NCBI GenBank assembly: GCA_963169345.1
Contig: CAUJCT010000033.1
Location: forward strand, 1-64,000
Length of the DNA: 64,000 nt
Source: Bacteroidota bacterium
GTDB taxonomy: Bacteria > Bacteroidota > Bacteroidia > NS11-12g > UBA955
Direction of reading: 5' to 3'
In this document: positions 1-7,253 of the stretch, piece by piece
Position numbering within the stretch: the first letter of the stretch is position 1
Layout of the letters: each line of letters opens with the position of its first letter
Position numbers and translations under genes: made by a program
Notes under the pieces: model-generated
Told to the model about the DNA's origin: nothing
What the model saw: only the letters and a program-made list of their open reading frames with translations
The model's database searches: none

Positions 1-123
1 ACCGCCATATTGCGTCAGATCGGCATGGCTCTCGAAATCCCTTATGAAGTACTGATACGCCACTTTTCATCGTCATACAGCGCAAGCAGGGCGGCTCTAT
101 TGGAGTCGTGGCGTTTCTTCCGG
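1..123 (+). pseudogene. Fragment of a lambda-family phage portal protein gene
   Basis: Reading frame 1 is open from the first base of the window to a stop at 163-165. Its first 41 residues resemble the lambda-type (gpB-like) phage portal family: IGMALEIPYEVL, then a serine-rich [11 protein letters not shown] segment and WRFFR. The similarity stops at about base 123, where the sequence becomes the antisense of clpC. No start or end of a portal gene is present and no other phage gene is visible. Base composition is more GC-rich than the flanking DNA. This is either a chimeric join or the edge of an inserted phage piece. The family assignment rests on motif recognition only. Confidence 0.6.
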
Positions 124-1218
124 TGTCGGCGGATCTACGATTACTTTCTGGAAACGTCTGTCTAAGGCACCGTCTTTTTCTATGTACTGACGATATTCGT
201 CTAAGGTAGAAGCACCGATACATTGTAATTCGCCACGTGCTAAAGCAGGTTTGAAAATATTTGAAGCATCTAAAGAACCTGTTGCGCCACCAGCACCTAC
301 AATGGTATGAATCTCATCTATAAAGAGAATCACGTCATTGGCTTTTTCGAGTTCAGACATGATGGCTTTCATTCTTTCTTCAAACTGACCGCGGTATTTG
401 GTACCCGCAACCAGAGAAGCCAGATCCAGTGTTACGACGCGTTTGTTAAACAGAACACGAGAGACTTTTCTTTGAATGATGCGCAGCGCTAAACCTTCGG
501 CAATAGCAGTTTTACCAACGCCGGGTTCACCAATTAAAATCGGATTGTTTTTCTTTCTTCTTGACAGAATCTGAGAGACTCTTTCAATTTCTTTTTCACG
601 ACCAACGATTGGGTCAAGCTTACCTTCTTCGGCAAGTTTGGTGAGGTCGCGACCAAAGTTATCCAGTACTGGTGTATTGGATTTAGGATTTTTCTTTTTT
701 ATTTCTTCAATTTTACGGTCTTCTGGAGGTTCGTTTCCCTCGTCTTCGAAGGCGTTACTGGGAGTATCATTTTTGCGATAACTGCTGCCGCCATCCAACA
801 AGGTTTGCTTGAAAAAATCGTAATTAATTCCGTATTGAGCCAGTACCTGAGAAGCGATATTATCTTCGTCCCTTAAAATAGACAGGAGCAGGTGCTCGGT
901 GCCAATTGTTTCGGTTTTAAAGATTTTAGCTTCCAGATAGGTAATCTTAAGCGCCTTTTCAGCTTGCTTGGTCAATGGTATATTGCCAAGATTGCTGACG
1001 CCTGTAGCCGTTCCTTTAATAGTGTCCTCTATGGTCTTTTTGAGTCGGATGACATCAATTTCAAGGTTTTTAAGTGTAGTGAGAGCAGTGCCTTCTCCTT
1101 CGCGGATAATGCCCAGAAGGAGGTGTTCGGTGCCTATGTAGTCATGTCCCAGTCGGATGGCCTCTTCACGACTGTACTGTATGACTTCCTTTACTCTCGG
1201 CGAAAATTTTGCTTCCAT
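97..1218 (-). CDS. clpC: ClpC-type AAA+ unfoldase, truncated N-terminal part
   Basis: N-terminal 369 residues of a ClpC/ClpA-type Clp ATPase, which unfolds proteins for the ClpP protease. Residues 1-145 hold the two Clp N repeats (GTEHLLLGI and GTEHLLLSI motifs); the first AAA module follows with Walker A GEPGVGKT at 230-237 and Walker B FIDEIH. Family members are about 820-850 residues. Here likeness ends after VDPPTPEET at base 112; four foreign residues and a stop at 97-99 follow, where the DNA turns into phage portal-like sequence. The second AAA module and the ClpP-binding part are therefore missing from the window. The start is well supported by the [13 protein letters not shown] opening. 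Confidence 0.9.
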   Translation of the reverse strand: MEAKFSPRVKEVIQYSREEAIRLGHDYIGTEHLLLGIIREGEGTALTTLKNLEIDVIRLKKTIEDTIKGTATGVSNLGNIPLTKQAEKALKITYLEAKIFKTETIGTEHLLLSILRDEDNIASQVLAQYGINYDFFKQTLLDGGSSYRKNDTPSNAFEDEGNEPPEDRKIEEIKKKNPKSNTPVLDNFGRDLTKLAEEGKLDPIVGREKEIERVSQILSRRKKNNPILIGEPGVGKTAIAEGLALRIIQRKVSRVLFNKRVVTLDLASLVAGTKYRGQFEERMKAIMSELEKANDVILFIDEIHTIVGAGGATGSLDASNIFKPALARGELQCIGASTLDEYRQYIEKDGALDRRFQKVIVDPPTPEETPRLQ

Positions 1219-1536
1219 TTATGCTATAACAAAGTTAATGAATATTTGTGAGATTTAGTATAGTTAAGCTAGATTGCTTATTGATATTGCTTATATTGTA
1301 TGATTGGAAAGTAGTGATGTTTTCTATCACTGGCTGCCAATTTAATGCCAATGTCTGTTCGTGTACGTCTATATGACATTTCGTCCCGAAAGCAGCCATC
1401 ATGGCAAATCTAATCTTTTTTATCATGCAGTTTGTCTTCCTTCTGATTTTTAGTTAAGGATATTCACAATGTGTTCACAATGCTTTGGTGCAAAATATAA
1501 ATTGCAGTTCTTTTATAAAGCAAGTAGTTTCGCATC
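1219..1536. other. Divergent clpC/dnaB intergenic region
   Basis: 318 bp between the divergent clpC and dnaB starts. It holds a TAACTTTG box next to the clpC start and two direct repeats TTCACAATG at 1463-1471 and 1474-1482, 11 bp apart, before dnaB. A 63-codon frame on the minus strand (1235-1426) has no recognisable features and is not called as a gene. No tRNA or structured RNA was recognised. Confidence 0.5.
1230..1237 (-). promoter_or_regulatory. Candidate -7 box of clpC promoter (TAACTTTG)
   Basis: Exact match to the Bacteroidota -7 consensus TAnnTTTG, ending 11 bases before the clpC ATG at 1218. A clear -33 TTTG was not found. Transcription would begin almost at the start codon, giving a nearly leaderless mRNA. 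Confidence 0.4.
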
Positions 1537-3144
1537 ATGTTAGAGAGACCAGGTGTACGCAAACCAAAAAGAGTAGATATCACATCGCTGGATGCAGGTG
1601 GTAAATTACCCCCTCAGGCAGTTGATTTTGAGGAAGCCATCCTCGGTGCTATCATGCTCGAAAAGGAGGCTCTCAAAGATGCTATGGAAACGCTGCAAGC
1701 TAAGCATTTCTATACCGATAAACACCAGTACATCTACGAGTGTATGCTCGATTTGTATAATGAAAACCAACCTGTAGACATTCTTACTGTAACCGAAAAA
1801 CTAAAGTCTAAAGGTTTTTTGGAAATTGTTGGTGGCCCTTATTACATAGCCAAACTTACCAGCAAAGTTTCTTCTGCCGCCAACCTGCAATACCACGCTC
1901 ATATAGTTATTCAAAAATTTATTCAGCGTGAATTAATACGCATTTCAGGCAATACCATTTCTGATGCTTATGATGATGCAGCCGATGCATTTAAATTGCT
2001 CGACTCAACTGAAAAAGATCTTTATGAAGTAAAAAATGATGGTATGAAACGCTCTTATAAAGAGATTTCAAATATCATCAACGAAGCGATTTCGTTAATT
2101 GAAGCCAACGTCGCTAAGAAAGACGGATTAACCGGTGTGCCATCTGGTATCAGAAACATCGATAATATTACTGCTGGTTGGCAAAGGTCTGACTTAATCA
2201 TCTTAGCTGCTCGTCCGGGTATGGGTAAAACAGCTTTAGCTTTAACCATGCTGCGCAACGCTGCTGTCGATTTTCAGAAACCTGTCGCTATTTTCTCTTT
2301 AGAGATGAGTGCTACTCAGCTGGTCACTCGTTTGATTGCTTCCGAATCAGGACTCTCTTCCGAAAAACTGAAAAAAGGTCAGCTCGAAGAACACGAATGG
2401 GCTCAGCTGCACTCTAAAATTCAGAAGCTGGCTAAAGCAAAAATATTCATCGACGATACGCCATCTCTTCCTGTATTTGAACTCAAAGCTAAATGCAGAA
2501 GATTGCATAGTAAACACAATATTGAAATGATTGTAATCGACTATCTGCAGTTGATGCGCGGCGATGAAACCGGCAATAAAAACGGGAATCGTGAGCAGGA
2601 AATTGGTTACATTTCACGTTCTTTAAAAGGTCTTGCAAAAGAATTGAATATTCCAATTATTGCATTGGCACAGTTGAGTCGTGACGTTGAAAAACGCGGT
2701 GGTGATAAGAAACCACAGCTGAGTGACCTAAGGGAATCGGGTAGTATAGAGCAGGACGCAGACATGGTAGGATTTATATGGCGCCCTGAATACTACAAGT
2801 TAAACGAAGGCTTTGATGGCGATCCTAACCAGGGTGAAGTTATAATTGCCAAGCACAGAAATGGTCCTGTTGGTGAAGCAAAGGTGCGTTATGTTGCGCA
2901 TTTGGCCAAATTTGAAAACTGGGATGAGGATGGCTACATGGGTGGAGGAGAAGAAGGTTATTCGAATGTTGTAACCTATTCGAGCAAAATCAATACAGAA
3001 GGTGAAGACAGCAGTCAAAGCAGCAAATTAGATATGTATCAGTTAGGCAAAAACATCGCTAATCAAACCAATACAAGCGATGATGATGACTGGTTAAACG
3101 ATACCGGAGCCAATATCACCGAGGATGGTACGCCTTGGGAATAG
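1537..3144 (+). CDS. dnaB: Replicative DNA helicase DnaB
   Basis: 535-residue hexameric replicative helicase that unwinds DNA ahead of the replisome. The N-terminal helical domain (about 20-125, AVDFEEAILGAIMLEKEA) is followed by the RecA-like ATPase with Walker A RPGMGKT at 226-232, the FSLEMS motif, the IDYLQLM Walker B segment and a LSRDVEKRGG/LRESGSIEQDAD region typical of DnaB. The last 65 residues are acidic, Asn/Ser-rich and probably disordered. Length slightly exceeds the usual 450-520 because of this tail. It stands alone on the plus strand, divergent from clpC, with a candidate repeat-based control region upstream. Confidence 0.96.
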   Translation: MLERPGVRKPKRVDITSLDAGGKLPPQAVDFEEAILGAIMLEKEALKDAMETLQAKHFYTDKHQYIYECMLDLYNENQPVDILTVTEKLKSKGFLEIVGGPYYIAKLTSKVSSAANLQYHAHIVIQKFIQRELIRISGNTISDAYDDAADAFKLLDSTEKDLYEVKNDGMKRSYKEISNIINEAISLIEANVAKKDGLTGVPSGIRNIDNITAGWQRSDLIILAARPGMGKTALALTMLRNAAVDFQKPVAIFSLEMSATQLVTRLIASESGLSSEKLKKGQLEEHEWAQLHSKIQKLAKAKIFIDDTPSLPVFELKAKCRRLHSKHNIEMIVIDYLQLMRGDETGNKNGNREQEIGYISRSLKGLAKELNIPIIALAQLSRDVEKRGGDKKPQLSDLRESGSIEQDADMVGFIWRPEYYKLNEGFDGDPNQGEVIIAKHRNGPVGEAKVRYVAHLAKFENWDEDGYMGGGEEGYSNVVTYSSKINTEGEDSSQSSKLDMYQLGKNIANQTNTSDDDDWLNDTGANITEDGTPWE

Positions 3145-3172
3145 TAATTGGCTATTTGCCTTTTCCATTAAA

Positions 3173-3781
3173 TTAGATTTCAGTTTCTATTTGGTTCTTT
3201 TTCGTTAGACAAATTCTCAAAAACATTTTGATTTTGTTCAACATACTGCCTTTGGCGGTCATCAAATCCATAAAAAGAAATAAGTTGATAATGATAAGTA
3301 TTATCAAACTAACCAATGCTAAAAGTATCCAGGTCAAAGGTACCCATATAAAATTCCGAATGCTCTGCTTGATCATGACATCTTTTCCTGAAGCATAAAA
3401 ATTCAATTCAAAGGGTAGTTTTTTTATTAACTTATATTGGTAGTTTTGGGTTCTAGAAATCGGATAATCGATGTAATAACGGCTATCATCCCTTACAGCG
3501 ACAACTTTTCCCAATTCGTCTTGTTCAATATTGAAATATGAACCGGCGTATCTGGTGTCCAAAGTCTCAATGAATCGGGCATCCATATCATACACTTGAA
3601 TAATTTTAAACATGCCATTGCCAATATAAATTCGTCCATCAATTTCTGCGGCATCCTGTAGAGAAACGACGGGCATTTCAATTTGCTCGAAATGTGCAGA
3701 TCTGTATATCCAAGTACTTATGAAAAGTACAAATCCCGTGACTATTAATAGAAACAAAAAAAAACTAGTAGCACTTTTCAT
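3173..3781 (-). CDS. Unknown two-TM membrane protein, end of carotenoid operon
   Basis: 202 residues. A membrane anchor lies at about 5-27, a periplasmic stretch of about 115 residues follows, and a second strong hydrophobic segment at about 145-175 precedes a basic C-terminal tail. The middle (DGRIYIGNGMFKIIQVYD) resembles one blade of an NHL-type beta-propeller, but only weakly. It lies 57 bp downstream of the 161-residue gene on the same strand and may be the last gene of the crtZ-crtI-crtB transcript. Function is not recognised. It converges with dnaB, leaving 28 bp between the stops. Confidence 0.6.
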   Translation of the reverse strand: MKSATSFFLFLLIVTGFVLFISTWIYRSAHFEQIEMPVVSLQDAAEIDGRIYIGNGMFKIIQVYDMDARFIETLDTRYAGSYFNIEQDELGKVVAVRDDSRYYIDYPISRTQNYQYKLIKKLPFELNFYASGKDVMIKQSIRNFIWVPLTWILLALVSLIILIIINLFLFMDLMTAKGSMLNKIKMFLRICLTKKNQIETEI

Positions 3782-3838
3782 TCGATTTTCAGAGTTTAAA
3801 AATCGGATAAATGGCTCTAATAAAAAATTAATTTGGAA

Positions 3839-4324
3839 TTAATTCAACTTCGATTTTTCTGCTGAACTTAAATTTTTGGACTGCATCATGTAGCCTTTAA
3901 TGGTGCTGTAAAAGCCGTGGTTCTTGTCTATATTGTCCAATATGTATTGCTTGTCCTCTTTCAAATGACTGGTAAAACTGACGATTGAAGGAATATTCTC
4001 TTCAATTGAAAATCGTATAAATCTGACTTCAATATCTTTCGAATCTATTGTTACTGCCTGATTCAATGTCAGAAGTCCTGTTTTAACATAATCGAGTTTC
4101 TTGGCGGGATTAATATGATGTTTTGCCTTAAATGCCCATGCCGCTCCTCTGTATGCCTTTGATAAAGCATCGGTTTGACCATTGGTTAAACTCATCAATT
4201 TGTCTACAGAACCCGAATTCGACTCCGCCTTTAAGTACTCGCTTCTCAACTGAGCTATATTGGATGGTGCTGCAAACGCAGTTAACACTATCACAACAAT
4301 GAATAAAACTGTTTTAAAGTACAT
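3839..4324 (-). CDS. Exported protein translationally coupled to crtB
   Basis: 161 residues with an N-terminal signal peptide (about 1-18, ending AFAAPS) and an otherwise soluble, largely helical sequence without cysteines. The ATG lies inside the 3' end of crtB (11-base overlap, 4314-4324), so the two are probably translated together. The alanine- and leucine-spaced helices (YRGAAWAFKAKH, LLTLNQAVTIDSKDIEVRF) look TPR-like, but no complete TPR unit can be assigned. The position suggests a role linked to carotenoid synthesis or membrane loading; this is inference from context only. Confidence 0.65.
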   Translation of the reverse strand: MYFKTVLFIVVIVLTAFAAPSNIAQLRSEYLKAESNSGSVDKLMSLTNGQTDALSKAYRGAAWAFKAKHHINPAKKLDYVKTGLLTLNQAVTIDSKDIEVRFIRFSIEENIPSIVSFTSHLKEDKQYILDNIDKNHGFYSTIKGYMMQSKNLSSAEKSKLN

Positions 4325-5150
4325 TGAATTTAAATCTGAAGAATGATTTTGCCAGCAAAGCCATTTTCTCTGAATTAGCCACTCTGATGCGTTTCTCTAA
4401 GATTTCTCTCGCATGTTTTCTTTCTATTTTTTCGAGCAATTTCAAGTAATAAATATAACTGGTGTATACCCCGAATTTGCAACTCATTGGCAGCATCTGA
4501 ATACCTGAATAAGCATTGCGAAAATCCTTTTTAACATCTTCAATGATCAGTTGTTTGGTGTCTTCATCGAAGTGTCTTAAATCAAGATTTGGAAAATAGA
4601 TTCTGCCTCGTTCTTCTACATCACTTTTGATGTCTCTCAGAAAATTGACTTTTTGAAAAGCTGCACCCAAAGCTCGGGCGGGTTGTTTCAACTTTTGATA
4701 TTCAGCTTCATTGCCATCACAAAATACTTTCAGACACATCAGTCCAACGACTTCGGCACTACCGTAAATATAAGTGTCATATTCATCATCGCTGTAAACT
4801 TTTTGCTCAAGATCGGCTTCCATACTCAAAAAAAACGGCTCAATCAAATCTTTACCAATATTGTATTGACGAGCTACTTTTTGAAATGATTGAAAAATAG
4901 GATTCAAACTTATGCCTTTTTCTATAGCTTCGTAAGTATCCGCTTTGAATTTGTAGAACAGTTCGGCTTTATCTTCACGGTGAAATGTATCAACAATTTC
5001 GTCTGCAAGTCGCACGAATCCATAAATACCGTAGATAGCCCAGCGGTAATCTTTGGCAATCATTTTAATGCCTAACGAAAAAGAGGTGCTGTAAGTATTG
5101 GTTGTAATCTTACTGCAAGCCTCAGAGGTTTTTTCATATAGTTCAAACAT
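4314..5150 (-). CDS. crtB: Phytoene synthase
   Basis: 278 residues, normal size for the squalene/phytoene synthase family. It condenses two geranylgeranyl diphosphates to phytoene, the first committed carotenoid step. The two Asp-rich Mg-diphosphate motifs are visible: DEIVD at residues 50-54 and FLRDIKSDVEERGRIYFP near 170-190. The YGSAEVVGLM segment also matches the family. It follows crtI with a 62 bp gap and overlaps the next gene by 11 bases, so it belongs to the crtZ-crtI-crtB operon. A 4,4'-diapophytoene synthase (CrtM) is the alternative, but the zeaxanthin-type partner CrtZ favours CrtB. Confidence 0.93.
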   Translation of the reverse strand: MFELYEKTSEACSKITTNTYSTSFSLGIKMIAKDYRWAIYGIYGFVRLADEIVDTFHREDKAELFYKFKADTYEAIEKGISLNPIFQSFQKVARQYNIGKDLIEPFFLSMEADLEQKVYSDDEYDTYIYGSAEVVGLMCLKVFCDGNEAEYQKLKQPARALGAAFQKVNFLRDIKSDVEERGRIYFPNLDLRHFDEDTKQLIIEDVKKDFRNAYSGIQMLPMSCKFGVYTSYIYYLKLLEKIERKHAREILEKRIRVANSEKMALLAKSFFRFKFNVL

Positions 5151-5212
5151 AGTCGGTTATTATTAAACACTTCTGATGTAAAAATGTTTTAAAATAGTCG
5201 ATGATTGGAACG

Positions 5213-6688
5213 CTATTTCTTTTTTGAAAGTCTTAATATTTCATTTGCAGCCATTTGACCACTGATGATTGCAGGTGGTACGCCTGGCCCCGGAACTGTT
5301 AACTGACCCGTATATAGCATGTTCTTTAGTTTTGAATGCTTCATCTTTGGTTTTAAAAATGCAGTTTGCATCAAGGTATTGGCTAAGCCATAAGCATTGC
5401 CTTTAAATGAATGGTAGTCTTTTTCAAAATCATTCATGGCATAAGAGCGCTTTACAACAATATGTTCCCTTATTGGCATGCCAACTCTGGCTTCCAGTCT
5501 GTCCATCATAATATTGAAATACTTCTCTCTTTCTTCTTCACTGTCTTTTAAACCAGGTGCCAGTGGTATGAGTAAGACTAAATTTTCGCAACCTTCAGGA
5601 GCAACAGTTGGGTCGGTTTTACTGGATGCTGACATATAGAACAAAGGTCGCTTTGGCCATGCAGGGTTATCGTAAATTTCCTTTGCATGATCTTCAAAAT
5701 CTTCATCAAAAAACAAGGTGTGGTGTAAGAGGTTTGGTACTTGTTTGTTGACACCTATGTAGTATAAAAGTGAACTGGGCGACATGGTTCTTTTTTCCCA
5801 GTAATCGTGAGAATACACCCTGTCTTTTTCTTGAAGCAATACCTGTTCAGTAAATCTGTAATCGGCTCCGCTTACAAGATAATCCGTTTCAAAATCGCCT
5901 TTGTTCGTAGATACTGAAACGACTTTTGAATTGGATGAATTGATACTGGTTACTTCGTGGTTAAGTAATATTTTTACGCCTTGCTCTTCTGCCAGTTTTG
6001 CAAAGCCTTTGACGATAGAATGCATGCCTCCCATTGGATACCAGGTTCCCTTTACCAAATCAGCGTAATTCATCATGCTGTATAGTGCAGGAGTTTTATC
6101 GGGAGTAGAACCAAGGAATAAGACAGGAAATTCGAGCAGACTCACCAGTTGAGGATTTTTGAATCGTTTTCTTACTGCTTTTCTTAATGAGGAAAACAGA
6201 CTCAATTGAAATGCTTTCACAATCAATTTAGGCTCTAAAAATTCGGTAAATGAATCCGAAATTCTATTGACATAATCAGCCATTGCTGTGTGGTATTTGT
6301 ATTCAGCATCTTTAAGAAATGCTCCCAGTTGAACAGCAGACCCTTTTTCCCTTTTTTCAAATTCAGCTTTCAGCGCTTCCAGACTAGCCGGAACATCAAT
6401 TGATTCATTGTTTTTATAATTGATTCTGTAACCCGGGTCTAGTCTTTGAAGCTGATAATAATCGGAAAGATTTTTACCAAAGTATTTAAAATGATTCTCG
6501 AATACTTCAGGCATCCAATACCAGCTAGGACCCATATCGAAAGTGAATCCATCCTTTTGCCAAATAGATGCTCTTCCACCAACCTGATCATTTTTCTCAA
6601 GCAAAGTAACGTCAAAACCGTTTTTAGCCAGATACGCGGCTGAACTCAGGCCAGCAAATCCACTGCCTATAACAACAACTTTTTTCAT
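5213..6688 (-). CDS. crtI: Phytoene desaturase
   Basis: 491-residue FAD-dependent CrtI-type desaturase, which converts phytoene stepwise to lycopene. The N-terminal Rossmann motif VVVIGSGFAGLSSA with VTLLEKNDQVGGRAS binds FAD, and a C-terminal GPGVPPAIISGQMAA segment matches the conserved end of the family. Length is normal. It starts 2 bp after the crtZ stop, so the genes are co-transcribed and probably translationally coupled. Its neighbours CrtB (substrate supply) and CrtZ (ring hydroxylation) define the pathway; a lycopene cyclase, needed between them, is not in the window. Confidence 0.95.
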   Translation of the reverse strand: MKKVVVIGSGFAGLSSAAYLAKNGFDVTLLEKNDQVGGRASIWQKDGFTFDMGPSWYWMPEVFENHFKYFGKNLSDYYQLQRLDPGYRINYKNNESIDVPASLEALKAEFEKREKGSAVQLGAFLKDAEYKYHTAMADYVNRISDSFTEFLEPKLIVKAFQLSLFSSLRKAVRKRFKNPQLVSLLEFPVLFLGSTPDKTPALYSMMNYADLVKGTWYPMGGMHSIVKGFAKLAEEQGVKILLNHEVTSINSSNSKVVSVSTNKGDFETDYLVSGADYRFTEQVLLQEKDRVYSHDYWEKRTMSPSSLLYYIGVNKQVPNLLHHTLFFDEDFEDHAKEIYDNPAWPKRPLFYMSASSKTDPTVAPEGCENLVLLIPLAPGLKDSEEEREKYFNIMMDRLEARVGMPIREHIVVKRSYAMNDFEKDYHSFKGNAYGLANTLMQTAFLKPKMKHSKLKNMLYTGQLTVPGPGVPPAIISGQMAANEILRLSKKK

Positions 6689-6690
6689 CT

Positions 6691-7152
6691 TTATTTTTGA
6701 CGGTATTTGTTCAGATATTTTTTACTGACGAACAGAAAACCGAATGCTTCAGCTCCATTTTTAGAGGTCACTTTATGATGAATTTTATGGGCAAATCGCA
6801 TGGCTTTAAAGTAAGTACTGTTGGTGTTGCGTAACCAGGGCAAACGCTGATGCACAAAAACATCGTGTACTAAAAAGTAAGCTATTCCGTATAGGAAAAC
6901 ACCAAATCCAATATAGAATTTCCAGTCGAACTGGCCGTTCCATGTACCTGCAATAATTAACGTTGCTGAAATAATAGCGAATACAATACCAAACAGGTCA
7001 TTTTTTTCGAAGGTGCCGTGTCGTGGTTCATGATGACTTTTGTGCCATCTCCACATAAATCCATGCATAATGTATTTATGCGTAAACCAGGCTGTAGCCT
7101 CCATAAAACAAAAGGCGAGTATTACCAGACCTAAATTGAAAATCCAATTCAT
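6691..7152 (-). CDS. crtZ: Beta-carotene hydroxylase (CrtZ type)
   Basis: 153-residue membrane di-iron hydroxylase that adds 3-hydroxyl groups to beta-ionone rings, giving zeaxanthin. The histidine motifs of the fatty acid hydroxylase superfamily are all present: HKYIMH, HKSHH, HDVFVH and HKIHH. Four hydrophobic segments are visible (about 4-20, 55-70, 78-95 and one weaker). It is the first gene of the crt operon, with a TATATTTG promoter box 11 bases upstream of the ATG. Substrate beta-carotene requires a cyclase encoded elsewhere. Confidence 0.92.
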   Translation of the reverse strand: MNWIFNLGLVILAFCFMEATAWFTHKYIMHGFMWRWHKSHHEPRHGTFEKNDLFGIVFAIISATLIIAGTWNGQFDWKFYIGFGVFLYGIAYFLVHDVFVHQRLPWLRNTNSTYFKAMRFAHKIHHKVTSKNGAEAFGFLFVSKKYLNKYRQK

Positions 7153-7162
7153 ACCTTAAGAA

Positions 7163-7170
7163 CAAATATA
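7163..7170 (-). promoter_or_regulatory. Candidate -7 box of crt operon promoter (TATATTTG)
   Basis: Exact TAnnTTTG match ending 11 bases before the crtZ ATG. No good -33 TTTG is seen at the expected distance. Confidence 0.5.
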
Positions 7171-7253
7171 AGTGATGAATGTTTTCATTCAGTTAAAGAA
7201 TTTCACCTGGTGTGTATCACATTCAATCCTTAGCCCCAATAACGGATTTAAAA

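Noticed and set aside
1235..1426. 63-codon frame on the minus strand in the clpC/dnaB spacer
   Set aside because: No recognisable domain, no start signal, and it overlaps the region expected to carry both promoters.
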